Numbered from the stretch's first letter, positions 23,515-33,357 are shown. The stretch: 64,000 bases of DNA from Levilactobacillus yonginensis (GCF_003946265.1 NZ_RHNO01000002.1:1-64000), one strand, 5' to 3'. Numbers and translations: made by a program. Notes: generated by a model from the sequence alone, not told the origin.

Positions 23515-25275
23515 GTGAGTATTTTTAAGAAACTTGCCTGGTACTTTCGCCTAGAGTGGCGGCGTTACCTGATGGGCGTGCTCGGCCTATTATTGACGGC
23601 CATCATTGCAATCGTACCCCCCAGAATCATCGGGAACATGGTGGACGGCATTCACGGGCAGACCATGACGGGCCGGCTGCTCATGATCGACTTACTATGG
23701 GTCACAGTAGCGGCGCTCGCCCAGTACGGTACCCGATATATTTGGCGAAATGCTATTTGGGGCGGTGCTGCACGGCTTGAACAGCTACTGCGAGATCGGC
23801 TATTTGGTCATTTCATGAAGATGGACCGCGTTTTCTACCAAAAGTATCGGACCGGGGATCTCATGGCACACGCGACCAACGACTTGGAAGCCATTCAACG
23901 GGTTGCTGGTGGCGGAATTCTCCAATTTGCGGATGCCATCATTACCGGTGGGACCACGTTGATTGCCATGATGACATTGATCGACTGGCGGTTGACACTG
24001 CTAGCCATCGTCCCATTTCCGTTCTTAGCCCTGATTTCATGGTATCTGGGTCAGAAGATTCACCGGGCCTTTGGCGCCTCTCAGGCAGCCTTTTCTCGCT
24101 TGAACAATAAGGCGCAAGAAAGTATCAGTGGTATCAAGGTCATCAAGGCTCTGGGCCAAGAAGATGCTGACGTCGCGGACTTTGATTCTCAGGTTGATCG
24201 GACCATTCAAATCAATCGGCGCGTCAACCGGCTGGATTCACTATTTGATCCCGCCATTACGCTGGTGATCTCATTGTCCTACGTGGCAACTATTGTTTTA
24301 GGTGGTCTCTTTGTGAACCATCAAATCATCACGATTGGGAACTTGGTGTCATTCATCAGTTACCTGGCTATGATGGTTTGGCCAATGTTTGCCGTCGGGA
24401 TGCTGTTCAACACGATGGAACGGGGGAACGCCAGTTATGACCGGGTCATGGAGCTGTTGAATCAGCGGACCCACATCATTGATAAGTCTAATGGCTTACA
24501 ACAACGGCCTACGGGGGCACTCAGTTATCATGTAAATCGGTTTGACTACCCCGATGACGCTGGTGCCAGCTTGAAACAGATTGATTTCGAGTTACCCGCC
24601 GGCCACACGTTAGGAATCGTTGGTCGGGTTGGTGCTGGGAAGTCAACGATCATGAAGTTGATTCTACGGGAGTTTGATACGTACACCGGTGAAATTGACT
24701 TTGGGGGTCACCCCATTAAGGATTACGCGCTGGATAGTTATCTGCCAGCCATCGGGTACGTGCCACAAGAAAGCTTCCTATTTTCTTCGAACATTTTCGA
24801 GAATATTCGGTTTGCCCAACCAGATGCCACGCAGGAACAGGTGGAAGCCGCGGCTGCCAAGAGCGACTTGGCTGGCCAAATCAGCAAGTTACCCGCTGGC
24901 TACGATACTGAGGTCGGTGAAGAGGGAATTTCACTGTCCGGTGGGCAACGGCAACGGTTAGCCATTGCCCGGGCATTGTTGATCAATCCCGAGTTACTGA
25001 TTTTGGATGACGCCTTGTCAGCTGTCGATGCTGAAACGGAAGCCGAAATTCTGGCCAACCTGAAGGCTGAACGGGCCAACAAGACGACGATTATTTCTGC
25101 TCACCGGTTGAGCTCCGTCATGAACGCCGATGAGATTCTGGTCTTAGACCACGGTGCCGTCGTTGAACGGGGGACTCACGCTGAGTTGATGGCCACCCAC
25201 GGTTGGTATCAACGGATGTTCGTCCAACAACAATTAGAGACGCAAGTGAAGGGAGGCGTTAGCGATGGCAGATAA
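23515..25275 (+). CDS. ABC exporter half, YheI/BmrC type (degenerate-site subunit)
   Basis: The 586-residue protein fuses a six-helix exporter membrane domain (about 20-300) to an ATP-binding domain. It has Walker A GRVGAGKST, a canonical signature LSGGQRQRLAIARALL, Walker B LLILDDALSAVD and switch His in IISAHRLSS. The residue after Walker B is Asp instead of catalytic Glu, so this half supplies the canonical signature but not the catalytic base. Partnering with the next gene gives one competent and one degenerate ATP site, as in BmrC/BmrD and LmrC/LmrD multidrug exporters. GTG at 23515 sits at proper distance from AAGGAGGG. Overlaps the next gene by 11 nt. Confidence 0.93.
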   Translation: MSIFKKLAWYFRLEWRRYLMGVLGLLLTAIIAIVPPRIIGNMVDGIHGQTMTGRLLMIDLLWVTVAALAQYGTRYIWRNAIWGGAARLEQLLRDRLFGHFMKMDRVFYQKYRTGDLMAHATNDLEAIQRVAGGGILQFADAIITGGTTLIAMMTLIDWRLTLLAIVPFPFLALISWYLGQKIHRAFGASQAAFSRLNNKAQESISGIKVIKALGQEDADVADFDSQVDRTIQINRRVNRLDSLFDPAITLVISLSYVATIVLGGLFVNHQIITIGNLVSFISYLAMMVWPMFAVGMLFNTMERGNASYDRVMELLNQRTHIIDKSNGLQQRPTGALSYHVNRFDYPDDAGASLKQIDFELPAGHTLGIVGRVGAGKSTIMKLILREFDTYTGEIDFGGHPIKDYALDSYLPAIGYVPQESFLFSSNIFENIRFAQPDATQEQVEAAAAKSDLAGQISKLPAGYDTEVGEEGISLSGGQRQRLAIARALLINPELLILDDALSAVDAETEAEILANLKAERANKTTIISAHRLSSVMNADEILVLDHGAVVERGTHAELMATHGWYQRMFVQQQLETQVKGGVSDGR

Positions 25276-27058
25276 TCAACATCAATCCGCGTGGGCGCAC
25301 AGCATGTCCACCAAAGAGCAGTTGACGGTCATCAAACGGTTGTTTAAGTTTGCCGCCCCATATAAGTGGTTCTTCATTGGTTCAGTTGTCCTGTCGGCAG
25401 TGATCAGTGCCGTTAACGTTTTCCTGCCGTGGCTCCTCCAGGTCTACATGGACCGGTACCTGCGGACGGATAACGCTACGGTGGCCATCATGTGGATGTT
25501 TGCTGGCCTTTACCTGATGGGGATGGTTTTCAAAGCCCTCTTCCAATTCTGGCAAAATTACACCAGTACGATGGGTGCCGAGTACATGCTGGAAAATGTC
25601 CGACGGAAGCTTTTTAAGGACCTTCATGGTAAGGGGATGCGCTACTTTGATCAGACACCGGGAGGGTCAATTCTATCTCGGTTGATGAACGATACCATGA
25701 CCTTCTCTAACTTCTGGGCACTGTTTAACACCCTGGTGCTGGCGTTATTTGCGGTGATTTCTTCTTTCATCGCGATGTACGCTACGGACGTAAAGGTAGC
25801 CTTGTGGACGCTGGTACTTGTTCCGTTCTTAGCGTTGACTATCTGGTACTACCAACGGTTCAGTTCAAAGGTTTACCGGCGAATGCGGGAACGGTTGAGT
25901 GAGCTGAACACTAAGCTGGCAGAAGCCATTACGGGAATCAGTGTCATTCAAGAGTTCCGCCAGGAAAAGCGGACGGCTGGTAATTTCAAAAAGACCAACC
26001 AAGCCTATTACGGTACGCGACGTGACATGATTCGAACTAACTCGTTACTGTTGAGTCCCATCATTAATTTGTTCTACGCGCTCGGCACGGTAATTGTGTT
26101 GGGGATGTTCGGGATTCGGGGGCTACACGAAGTCGTGGCTGCCGGGGTGATTTACGCATTTATTACGTACCTGAACAACTTTTACAGTCCCATGAGCAAT
26201 ATGATGGATAACCTGAGTGATTTTCAAAATGGGATGGTCGCCGGTTCCCGGGTCTTGCGAATCTTAGACGACCAAACCCTTGCGCCACAACAACATCCCG
26301 TGGCTGATGCTAAAATTACCGAGGGAAAAGTGGAATTTCGTCACGTGACCTTTGCTTATGATCAAGAACACCCAGTTCTCCGTGACGTTTCTTTCGTGGC
26401 GGAACCTGGCCAGACGGTGGCCCTGGTTGGGCAAACGGGTTCTGGGAAGACTTCCACGATTAACGTGTTAATGCGGTTCTATGAATTTCAAGCTGGTGAA
26501 GTCTTAATCGATGATCGAGACATTCGCGACTATCCTGCGGAAGAATTGCGGTCAAAATTGGGACTGGTTCTACAGGAACCACAACTTTTTTACGGGGACA
26601 TTCAAACCAATATCCGAATGTTTAATCCAAACATTTCGGACGAACAGGTTGAACGCGCGGCACACTTTGTACAGGCGGATGACTTCATTGATCAGTTACC
26701 GAAAGGCTACGAAACACCCGTTTTGGAACGGGGGACTGAATACTCTGCGGGTCAACGGCAATTGATTACCTTTGCCCGGACAGTGGTTACTGATCCTAAG
26801 ATTTTAATCCTGGACGAAGCAACCGCCAACGTGGATACTGAAACCGAAACGATGATTCAAAATGGGTTAGACCGGATTCAAGAAAACCGGACCACTATTG
26901 CGATTGCCCACCGGCTATCCACGATTCAGAACGCTGATTTGATTTTAGTTCTGAACCAAGGAAAAATTGTTGAACGAGGCAATAACGATGAGCTGATGGC
27001 CAAGCACGGTTACTACTATGATATGATTCAACTGCAGAATTCAGCGCACGTTGAGTAA
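25265..27058 (+). CDS. ABC exporter half, YheH/BmrD type (catalytic subunit)
   Basis: The 597-residue partner has a membrane domain (about 35-320) and ATP-binding domain with Walker A GQTGSGKTS, Walker B ILILDEATANVD with the catalytic Glu and AIAHRLSTI. Its signature is altered to YSAGQRQLITFART instead of LSGGQ. This is the reciprocal asymmetry expected for the BmrD-like half. Substrate is not determined by sequence; drugs, lipids or peptides are options. ATG at 25265 lies inside the end of the first half behind GGGAGGCGTT, so the two are translationally coupled. Confidence 0.93.
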   Translation: MADNQHQSAWAHSMSTKEQLTVIKRLFKFAAPYKWFFIGSVVLSAVISAVNVFLPWLLQVYMDRYLRTDNATVAIMWMFAGLYLMGMVFKALFQFWQNYTSTMGAEYMLENVRRKLFKDLHGKGMRYFDQTPGGSILSRLMNDTMTFSNFWALFNTLVLALFAVISSFIAMYATDVKVALWTLVLVPFLALTIWYYQRFSSKVYRRMRERLSELNTKLAEAITGISVIQEFRQEKRTAGNFKKTNQAYYGTRRDMIRTNSLLLSPIINLFYALGTVIVLGMFGIRGLHEVVAAGVIYAFITYLNNFYSPMSNMMDNLSDFQNGMVAGSRVLRILDDQTLAPQQHPVADAKITEGKVEFRHVTFAYDQEHPVLRDVSFVAEPGQTVALVGQTGSGKTSTINVLMRFYEFQAGEVLIDDRDIRDYPAEELRSKLGLVLQEPQLFYGDIQTNIRMFNPNISDEQVERAAHFVQADDFIDQLPKGYETPVLERGTEYSAGQRQLITFARTVVTDPKILILDEATANVDTETETMIQNGLDRIQENRTTIAIAHRLSTIQNADLILVLNQGKIVERGNNDELMAKHGYYYDMIQLQNSAHVE

Positions 27059-27136
27059 TAGTTAACTGATTAGTGAATGGTAGCATCACCACAATAAGGG
27101 GATTTAGGGCGACACAAGCTATAAAAATTTCAGCCA

Positions 27137-27181
27137 CAAAAAACCGCGACACCTTCCAATCGGAAAGTGTCGCGCTTTTTA
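27137..27181. terminator. Terminator between the ABC exporter and plsC
   Basis: CGCGACAC pairs with GTGTCGCG, then TTCC with GGAA around a single mismatch, flanked by A6 and T5. It serves both convergent genes. Confidence 0.85.
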
Positions 27182-27187
27182 AATGGT

Positions 27188-27841
27188 TTAGTGTTCTTTG
27201 GTTTCCTTCTCAGCCTTTTTCTCACCAGTCACGTCGACGTAGTGAAAGTTAGGATCGATCTGTTGATCAAGTTGGTTGAAGGCGTCTTGCATCTGTCGTT
27301 CAACGGACGCTTGACCTTCATCATCTAGCTTAAGTTTACGGTCAATCGTGATGGGGTCACCGAATGCCACCGTGACCCGTTTTCTGGAGAACAATCGCTT
27401 AAAGGTCAGTGGTCCCTGGTAAACGGCTGGCACTAAGGGGACCTTGGCCATCTTAGCGATTACCGCGGCCCCAGCCTTGAGTTCCTGAGAATGCCGTGAA
27501 CCGGAAGGGAAGATGATCAATGAAATATCTCCCTGGCGGAGCATTCGGACCGGTGTTTTAATGGCTGAAGGTCCTGGATGTTCACGATTTACTGGAAAAC
27601 CATTGACATGGTGGAGTAGCCATCGGAAAATGGAACCTTGAAAGAGTTCTTCCTTTGCCATGAAACCGAACTTACGGGGACTGGCCGCCAACGCAAAGTA
27701 GACGGGATCAAACCAGGTTCGGTGAGGACCCACCAAGATGTAAGGACCCTCTGGTAACTTTTCACGGTTGAGGTATTTGGCCTTGCCGTTCACAATGAAC
27801 AGAATGACGCGAATGACGTTCCGCAGAAACGAATAAAACAT
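27188..27841 (-). CDS. plsC: 1-acyl-sn-glycerol-3-phosphate acyltransferase
   Basis: PlsC makes phosphatidic acid from lysophosphatidic acid at the membrane. The 217-residue protein has an N-terminal membrane-associating helix (FYSFLRNVIRVILFIVNG), the catalytic HX4D motif GPHRTWFDP near residue 39, the glycerophosphate-binding IIFPSGSRH near 111 (an EGTRS-like site here reading SGSRH) and VPLVPAVYQGP. ATG at 27841 follows GAGAGGAGCAAG. The product feeds cdsA in this window. It diverges from trmN6. Confidence 0.9.
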   Translation of the reverse strand: MFYSFLRNVIRVILFIVNGKAKYLNREKLPEGPYILVGPHRTWFDPVYFALAASPRKFGFMAKEELFQGSIFRWLLHHVNGFPVNREHPGPSAIKTPVRMLRQGDISLIIFPSGSRHSQELKAGAAVIAKMAKVPLVPAVYQGPLTFKRLFSRKRVTVAFGDPITIDRKLKLDDEGQASVERQMQDAFNQLDQQIDPNFHYVDVTGEKKAEKETKEH

Positions 27842-27942
27842 GTGTCTTGCTCCTCTCGCAGTGACTCTATTGCATCTAGTATGCAAAAAAATGGTCTGGG
27901 TTGCAAGCAATCTCTGTAAAAATTGAAAGAAGGTAGCGTTCC

Positions 27943-28698
27943 GTGTCCACCCCTGAATTACGAGCTGATGAACGAATTGACCAGCTATATAGCCAAGATA
28001 TCCAAATTATTCAAAGTCCTGAAGTCTTTGCTTTCTCCCTCGATGCCGTTTTGCTGGCGGATTTTGCTAAGCTACCGGTCCGTGCTACTAGTCAGACCGT
28101 TGATCTGTGTGCTGGCAACGGGGCCGTCGGTTTATTTATGAGCCATCAAACCCACGGACAGATTGCCGAGGTGGAAATTCAACCGCGGTTGGCTGATATG
28201 GCGCGGCGAAGCATTGCCTTAAACCAGTTAACGCAACAGATGACCGTTTACGAGGGCGATTTAGCCGGCGTTAACCAGTGGATTCCCAAGGATTCGGTTG
28301 ACGTCGTGACCTGTAATCCACCATATTTTGAAGATCTACCGGATAGTCAGAAGAATCCGAACCAATACCTGGCCATTGCGCGACATGAAATTACGACCAA
28401 CCTAGCGACTATCGTCCAGACTGCCAGTGGGCTACTCAAGATGAATGGGAAGGCTTATTTTGTTCATCGGCCGGACCGGTTACTGCAATTATTGCAGTTG
28501 ATGAGTGCGAATCGTCTGGCGCCCAAACGAATTCGACTTGTTCATCCGAAGCCAGGCAAGGAGGCCAACATGGTCTTAGTCGAGGCAATCAAGGATGGTA
28601 AGCCGGGGGGCGTCCGCTTCCCAGCACCCATTACGGTTTATGATGCCCAAGGCCATTACACACCGGAAGTGGGGGCGTTGCTCTATGGTAACCGATAA
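27943..28698 (+). CDS. trmN6: tRNA1(Val) A37 N6-methyltransferase
   Basis: A 251-residue class I SAM-dependent methyltransferase of the YabB/TrmN6 group. SAM-binding motif I is [15 protein letters not shown] near residue 52. The catalytic N6-adenine motif is NPPYFE near 125, preceded by VVTC. Length and the GIY-YIG gene overlapping its end match the conserved Firmicutes yabB-yazA pair. GTG at 27943 follows GAAAGAAGGT. In other bacteria TrmN6 methylates A37 of tRNA-Val; target in Gram-positives is not firmly shown. Confidence 0.88.
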   Translation: MSTPELRADERIDQLYSQDIQIIQSPEVFAFSLDAVLLADFAKLPVRATSQTVDLCAGNGAVGLFMSHQTHGQIAEVEIQPRLADMARRSIALNQLTQQMTVYEGDLAGVNQWIPKDSVDVVTCNPPYFEDLPDSQKNPNQYLAIARHEITTNLATIVQTASGLLKMNGKAYFVHRPDRLLQLLQLMSANRLAPKRIRLVHPKPGKEANMVLVEAIKDGKPGGVRFPAPITVYDAQGHYTPEVGALLYGNR

Positions 28699-28954
28699 AT
28701 TTTACTACTTTTATGTCCTGCTCTGTGAGGACAACTCGCTCTACGGTGGGTTTACCACGGACGTGGCCAAACGGTTTGCCACGCACGTTGCGGGTAAGGG
28801 AGCCAAATACACCCGCGTTCATCGCCCCTTAAAGGTCCTCTACAGTGAACAATTTACGACTAAACACGATGCCTTACATGCTGAGTGGGCTTTCAAGCAT
28901 CAGAGTCGGCAAAAGAAGTTGGCTTACTTAGCCGCGCATAACGTAAGCGTTTGA
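28685..28954 (+). CDS. GIY-YIG nuclease-domain protein, YazA/UPF0213 family
   Basis: An 89-residue minimal GIY-YIG domain: [20 protein letters not shown] at the N-terminus carries the Y-x(n)-LYGG core, with the conserved Arg in [18 protein letters not shown] and the Glu in [14 protein letters not shown]. Members are predicted structure-specific nucleases but most are uncharacterised. ATG at 28685 lies inside the end of trmN6 (14-nt overlap), so the two are coupled. Confidence 0.9.
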   Translation: MVTDKFYYFYVLLCEDNSLYGGFTTDVAKRFATHVAGKGAKYTRVHRPLKVLYSEQFTTKHDALHAEWAFKHQSRQKKLAYLAAHNVSV

Positions 28955-29040
28955 CTAGGCAATTATTTAACCGCCATGGTATGCTAGGAGGGTGCAACAA
29001 AAAAGGGTCCTAGACTCAGCTATCTAAGGAGGAACTTACT

Positions 29041-30036
29041 GTGAAAATTATTGCTTATGGCATCCGTGACGATGAACGACCTTACTTGGACGAATGGTCC
29101 GAAGAACAGGGCATTGCGGTCAAGGCAGTCGGGGATTTATTGGACGAAACGACTGTCGGTCTTGCTAAGGGCTATGACGGGGCAGTGGTTTATCAACAAA
29201 AGCCGTACACTGCGGCAGTTTTGGATCAACTAGCAGCTAACGGTGTCACCAACTTATCTCTGCGTAACGTGGGAGTCGATAACGTTGATGCTGATGCGGT
29301 GAAACGTAACGGGTTCAAGGTAACCAATGTGCCTGCGTATTCACCGGCAGCCATTGCGGAATTGACAGTGACCCAGCTGATGCGCTTACTACGACGGACA
29401 CCAACTTTTGACCGTAAGCAGGCGCAGGGTGATTTGACCTGGGCCCCGGATATTGCCGATGAGTTGAACACCATGACGGTTGGTATCGTGGCTACAGGGC
29501 GAATCGGTCGGGCAGCCATGCAAATCTATCGGGGGTTTGGTGCCAAGGTGATTGCGTACGACGTCTTCCATAATCCTGAGCTAGAAAAGCAGGGGATTTA
29601 CGTGGACACGCTGGACGATTTATATGCGCAGGCCGACGTGATTTCTCTGCACGCACCCGCCACCAAAGAAAATGATAAGATGCTGAATGACGAAGCCTTC
29701 AGTAAGATGAAGGATGGTGTCTGGATTTTGAACCCTGCGCGGGGAGCCTTGATCGATACCGATGCGTTGATTCGGGCGCTAGACAGTGGCAAAGTGGCCG
29801 GGGCTGCTTTGGACGTCTACGAAGATGAAGTCGGTATTTTTAACACCGATTTCGGCAGTTTTGACGCGATTCCTGATGAACGGTTGAAAAACCTGCTGAA
29901 GCGGGAAAACGTGCTGGTAACGCCGCACGTGGCGTTCTACACCCGGACTGCTGTGAAGAACATGGTGCAATTTGCCTTAAATAACAACAAGCAGTTAATT
30001 GAAACGGGTACGGCTGAGAATGAAGTGGCCTTTTAA
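29041..30036 (+). CDS. D-lactate dehydrogenase / D-2-hydroxyacid dehydrogenase
   Basis: The enzyme reduces pyruvate or a related 2-oxoacid to the D-hydroxyacid with NADH. The 331-residue protein closely follows Lactobacillus LdhD: N-terminal IIAYGIRDDERPYLDEW, the SLRNVGVDNVD segment near 77, the NAD motif VGIVATGRIG near 150, and catalytic Arg in NPARGALID, Glu in DVYEDEVG and His in TPHVAFYT. The dinucleotide motif is AxGxxG instead of GxGxxG, a mild departure. GTG at 29041 follows AAGGAGGAACTT. A branched-chain hydroxyacid dehydrogenase (HicDH) role cannot be excluded. Confidence 0.88.
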   Translation: MKIIAYGIRDDERPYLDEWSEEQGIAVKAVGDLLDETTVGLAKGYDGAVVYQQKPYTAAVLDQLAANGVTNLSLRNVGVDNVDADAVKRNGFKVTNVPAYSPAAIAELTVTQLMRLLRRTPTFDRKQAQGDLTWAPDIADELNTMTVGIVATGRIGRAAMQIYRGFGAKVIAYDVFHNPELEKQGIYVDTLDDLYAQADVISLHAPATKENDKMLNDEAFSKMKDGVWILNPARGALIDTDALIRALDSGKVAGAALDVYEDEVGIFNTDFGSFDAIPDERLKNLLKRENVLVTPHVAFYTRTAVKNMVQFALNNNKQLIETGTAENEVAF

Positions 30037-30109
30037 GGCTTTGAGAATTTGCTGGTAGCTTTTTTTGTCTTACCGGCCGCCATCACTGATAATTAGATTT
30101 AAGAAATAG

Positions 30110-30145
30110 AAACAGGCCTGAGATTTTTCTCAGGCCTGTTTGAGT
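30110..30145 (+). terminator. Hairpin after ldhD
   Basis: A 13-bp perfect stem AAACAGGCCTGAG/CTCAGGCCTGTTT with a 6-nt loop. The T-run is short (TTT within the stem end), so termination may be weak. Confidence 0.65.
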
Positions 30146-30515
30146 TAGTCAGGTGTAAGGCAGTTGTCAGTGAAACTGACTGGCCAATATGACCTGAACT
30201 GGTTCGAGATACTTTATATTGCTAAAATTATGAGCGTCGACTGGTCCTTTTAAGGTTAGACGAATTGCTCGAAACTAGAGTAATTATGTTGTAGCCCTTG
30301 TTAAGCGCGCAACTTGATGAATGGGTTAACAGGCCATCGGTGAAGCTGCTGAGGCAGTTTCAATTTACGTGATAAGCCGAATTCCGCTGCATTAATACGC
30401 AATTTAAGCGGAGGTGGCCAGGGACGGGGCCGGAGCGCGACCAAGTTAGTGCATTTAATAGCAAACAAAAAACGGCCTCCCCAATAAATTGAGAAAGTCG
30501 CGTTAATTAAGTTTC
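30146..30515. other. Gene-free stretch with a fragment of the structured repeat
   Basis: No gene is apparent. At 30410-30433 GGAGGTGGCCAGGGACGGGG and a few bases more match the reverse complement of the right terminal repeat of R1/R2, without the rest of the element. Confidence 0.5.
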
Positions 30516-31235
30516 CTAAAATTCAGGAACGGCACTCAATGCCAGTAATAAATCTTGTAACTCAGAGGCGTTGCCCACCGTTTGGTCAGGAATCCACTCG
30601 CCATCTGGAATTTCCAGGTTGCGGTGATTGAACCAAAAGGCATGCCAGCCGGCCTTCTTAGCGGCTTTGACATCCATACTGTAGCAATCACCGACGTAGG
30701 CCACTTCGCTAGCCCGCAGACCTAAACGGCGGTTCATCATGGTGAAAATTTGAGGATCGGGTTTTTCCACGCCAGCATCCTCTGAAGTGAGGATGGCTTC
30801 ACGGTCGATCCAACGGTGCATCTGCAACCGCATGACCTTTGCCAATTGGTGTTGCGTTTTACCATTGGTAATGATCCCTAATTGAAATTGGGAGTGGAGG
30901 CGGTCAAGGGCCGTCTTTAATCCAGGGAAGAGTTCAATGTGATTCAGGCCATGGGTGTAAGCTTGCTCAAAATCTAACGCTTGAGCCGTGGTCACGCCAG
31001 GTAAGTTTTGTTGCTGGAGCGCGATATTTAACCGGTTAACGGCCATTTCCTCACGTGACCAGCGACCACTGGAGACCTCGGCGTAGGCTTGCATGCTTTG
31101 TTGCCGATAGGACTGAAAAATTGGGTCTAGATCATAGTCAGCTGGTAACTGTAGCTGTGTCCGCAAAGCCGCTACAAACGGGGCTTTTTGGTCATAGAGC
31201 GTGTCATCGACATCGAAGACGACCGCTTTTATCAT
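30516..31235 (-). CDS. HAD-family hydrolase, YjjG/PpaX-like
   Basis: A 239-residue haloacid dehalogenase phosphatase. Motif I is VVFDVDDTLYD at the N-terminus with the nucleophile and acid Asp, motif II is GIITNGKTQ near 121, motif III is the Lys in VEKPDPQIF, and motif IV is VGDCYSMDVKAAKKAGW. The helical C1 cap follows motif I. The DVDDTLYD form is typical of YjjG-like nucleotidases and broad-specificity phosphatases; substrate unknown. ATG at 31235 follows ATGAGGAGGAAC. It diverges from rpsB. Confidence 0.87.
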   Translation of the reverse strand: MIKAVVFDVDDTLYDQKAPFVAALRTQLQLPADYDLDPIFQSYRQQSMQAYAEVSSGRWSREEMAVNRLNIALQQQNLPGVTTAQALDFEQAYTHGLNHIELFPGLKTALDRLHSQFQLGIITNGKTQHQLAKVMRLQMHRWIDREAILTSEDAGVEKPDPQIFTMMNRRLGLRASEVAYVGDCYSMDVKAAKKAGWHAFWFNHRNLEIPDGEWIPDQTVGNASELQDLLLALSAVPEF

Positions 31236-31320
31236 GTTCGTTCCTCCTCATGTAAGTCCTAAGCAGTTTACCACAACTAGCTTTTTTTTCCAATTTAATG
31301 CAAAACTTTCACGATTTTCC

Positions 31321-31349
31321 TTGTGTTAGGGCCCGCGATTTTGTATAAT
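31321..31349 (+). promoter_or_regulatory. rpsB promoter
   Basis: TTGTGT (-35), 17-bp spacer, TATAAT (-10, 31344-31349). Confidence 0.75.
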
Positions 31350-31356
31350 AACTTTC

Positions 31357-31424
31357 GGTGCGTATGCGCCAATTCACACCTTGCGTGATGACCGGAGGGG
31401 TGCTCGCTAGCGAGTTCTCTGGTC
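31357..31424 (+). promoter_or_regulatory. Structured rpsB leader
   Basis: Two hairpins lie in the untranslated leader. GGTGC/GCGCC (31357-31370) is the first. The second is a bipartite stem GACCGGAG/CTCTGGTC (31390-31424) enclosing CTCG/CGAG. In bacteria S2 represses its own operon through such a leader. S2 binding here is inference. Confidence 0.55.
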
Positions 31425-31472
31425 AAATGAGCGTGGGGGAGGAAATCAAAAACTATTTGGAGGCATTTTATC

Positions 31473-32276
31473 ATGGCTGTTATTTCAATGAAACAACTGC
31501 TCGAAGCCGGTGTCCACTTTGGTCACCAAACCCGTCGTTGGAACCCTAAGATGAAGCAATACATCTTCACGGAACGTAACGGTATCTACATCATCGACTT
31601 GCAAAAGACGGTGAAGTTGATCGACGCTGCTTACAACTACATGAAGGACGAAGCTGCTAAAGGCGCCGTTGTTCTGTTCGTTGGTACGAAGAAGCAAGCT
31701 CAAGATTCTATCGAAGAAGAAGCTACCCGTGCTGGTCAATACTACGTTAACCACCGTTGGTTAGGTGGGACTTTGACTAACTGGGAAACCATCCAAACTC
31801 GGATCAAGCGTCTTAAGTCCTTGAAGAAGATGGCTACTGACGGTACTTTTGATGTTCTTCCTAAGAAGGAAGTTTCCTTACTTAAGAAGTCTCAAGACAA
31901 GTTGGAACGTTTCTTAGGTGGTATCGAAGACATGCCTAAGCTGCCTGACGTTATGTTTATCGTTGACCCTCGCAAGGAACAAATCGCTGTTCACGAAGCA
32001 CAAAAGTTGAACATTCCGATCGTTGCCATGGTTGATACGAACACTGACCCAGACGAAATTGACGTGGTTATCCCATCTAACGATGACGCTATCCGTGCCG
32101 TTCGTCTGATCACTTCTAAGATGGCTGACGCTATCGTTGAAGGCCGTCAGGGTGAAGACCAAGTTAACGAAAAGACCTTTGAAGGCCAAAAGTCTGATGC
32201 CGCTAAGGGCGACAAGAAGACCACTGACAACTCAATGGAAAGCATCGTTAACGCTGTCGAAGGCGACAACAAGTAA
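31473..32276 (+). CDS. rpsB: 30S ribosomal protein S2
   Basis: S2 binds late to the 30S subunit near the head-body junction. The 267-residue protein has the signatures [20 protein letters not shown] and the C-terminal [20 protein letters not shown]. It carries a low-complexity charged tail of about 30 residues ([12 protein letters not shown]) usual in lactobacilli. ATG at 31473 has TTGGAGGCATT upstream. It heads the rpsB-tsf pair. Confidence 0.98.
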   Translation: MAVISMKQLLEAGVHFGHQTRRWNPKMKQYIFTERNGIYIIDLQKTVKLIDAAYNYMKDEAAKGAVVLFVGTKKQAQDSIEEEATRAGQYYVNHRWLGGTLTNWETIQTRIKRLKSLKKMATDGTFDVLPKKEVSLLKKSQDKLERFLGGIEDMPKLPDVMFIVDPRKEQIAVHEAQKLNIPIVAMVDTNTDPDEIDVVIPSNDDAIRAVRLITSKMADAIVEGRQGEDQVNEKTFEGQKSDAAKGDKKTTDNSMESIVNAVEGDNK

Positions 32277-32426
32277 TTAAATGCAAGGTAGCGGGTTAAC
32301 TGCTACTTTCCAAATATAGATTTAAAGCACCTTAGGCTGGCTTAATGTTTAGGACCGATAATGGCCTGAGATTGAGTCAGTCTTTTTTGGTGAATTAGAT
32401 GAAATGACAAAAGGAGGCCATTACAC

Positions 32427-33311
32427 ATGGCAAGCAAAATCACTGCGGCACAAGTAAAAGAATTACGGGACAAGACCCAAGTTGGGATGATGGATGCTAA
32501 GAAGGCTCTGGTTGCTTCTGAAGGCGACATGGACAAAGCCATCGACTTCTTACGTGAAAAAGGTATCGCTAAGGCTAAGAAGAAGAGCGGCAACGTTGCT
32601 GCTAACGGTTTGGCTCGGGTGAAGGTTGACGGTAACACCGCTGCTATCATCGAAGTGAACTCAGAAACTGACTTCGTTGCAACCAACGACACCTTCAACG
32701 GTTTAGTTGATTTAGTTGCTGACACGATTGCTGCAAAGCAACCAGCTGACTTAGATGCTGCTTTAGCTTTACCAACGGCTGATGGGTCAACCATCAACGA
32801 AGAAATCGTTAAGACGACGCAAGTTACGAGTGAAAACGTCCAATTACGTCGTTTCGCTATCGAAAAGAAGACCGACAGCCAAGTATTTGGTTCATACTTA
32901 CACCAAGGTGGCCAAATCGCTGCATTGGTTGTCTTAGAAGGCGCTGATGAAGCAACTGCTAAGGATGTTGCGATGCACGTTGCTGCTATCAACCCTGAAT
33001 TCGTTTCTCGCGATGACATTCCTGCTGACCGTTTAGCTCACGAACGCGAAGTTTTGAAGCAAGAAGCCTTGAACGAAGGCAAGCCTGAAAAGATCGTTGA
33101 AAAGATGGTCGAAGGCCGTTTACACAAGTTCTTGTCAGAAATCAGCTTAGCTGACCAACCATTCGTTAAAGATGGCGACCAAACTGTTAGCCAATTTGTT
33201 GCTAGCAAGGGCGGTAAGTTAGTCAAGTTCGTTCGTTACGAAGTTGGTGAAGGAATCGAAAAGCCAACGGTTGACTTGGCTAAAGAAGTTCAAGACCAAA
33301 TCAACGGTTAA
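32427..33311 (+). CDS. tsf: Elongation factor Ts
   Basis: EF-Ts recharges EF-Tu by displacing GDP. The 294-residue protein has the N-terminal UBA-like domain ([20 protein letters not shown]), the TDF motif in [13 protein letters not shown] near residue 80 that contacts EF-Tu, and the dimerisation core with [13 protein letters not shown] at 32427 follows AAAGGAGGCCATT. It lies 150 nt after rpsB; the spacer has no T-run hairpin, so both are probably read together. Confidence 0.98.
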   Translation: MASKITAAQVKELRDKTQVGMMDAKKALVASEGDMDKAIDFLREKGIAKAKKKSGNVAANGLARVKVDGNTAAIIEVNSETDFVATNDTFNGLVDLVADTIAAKQPADLDAALALPTADGSTINEEIVKTTQVTSENVQLRRFAIEKKTDSQVFGSYLHQGGQIAALVVLEGADEATAKDVAMHVAAINPEFVSRDDIPADRLAHEREVLKQEALNEGKPEKIVEKMVEGRLHKFLSEISLADQPFVKDGDQTVSQFVASKGGKLVKFVRYEVGEGIEKPTVDLAKEVQDQING

Positions 33312-33321
33312 TTTTTTGAAG

Positions 33322-33357
33322 AAAAGCGTAGATTCCGCTCGGAAACTACGCTTTTTT
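33322..33357 (+). terminator. Terminator of tsf
   Basis: AAAAGCGTAG pairs with CTACGCTTTT, with inner TTCC/GGAA, followed by TTTT. Confidence 0.85.
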
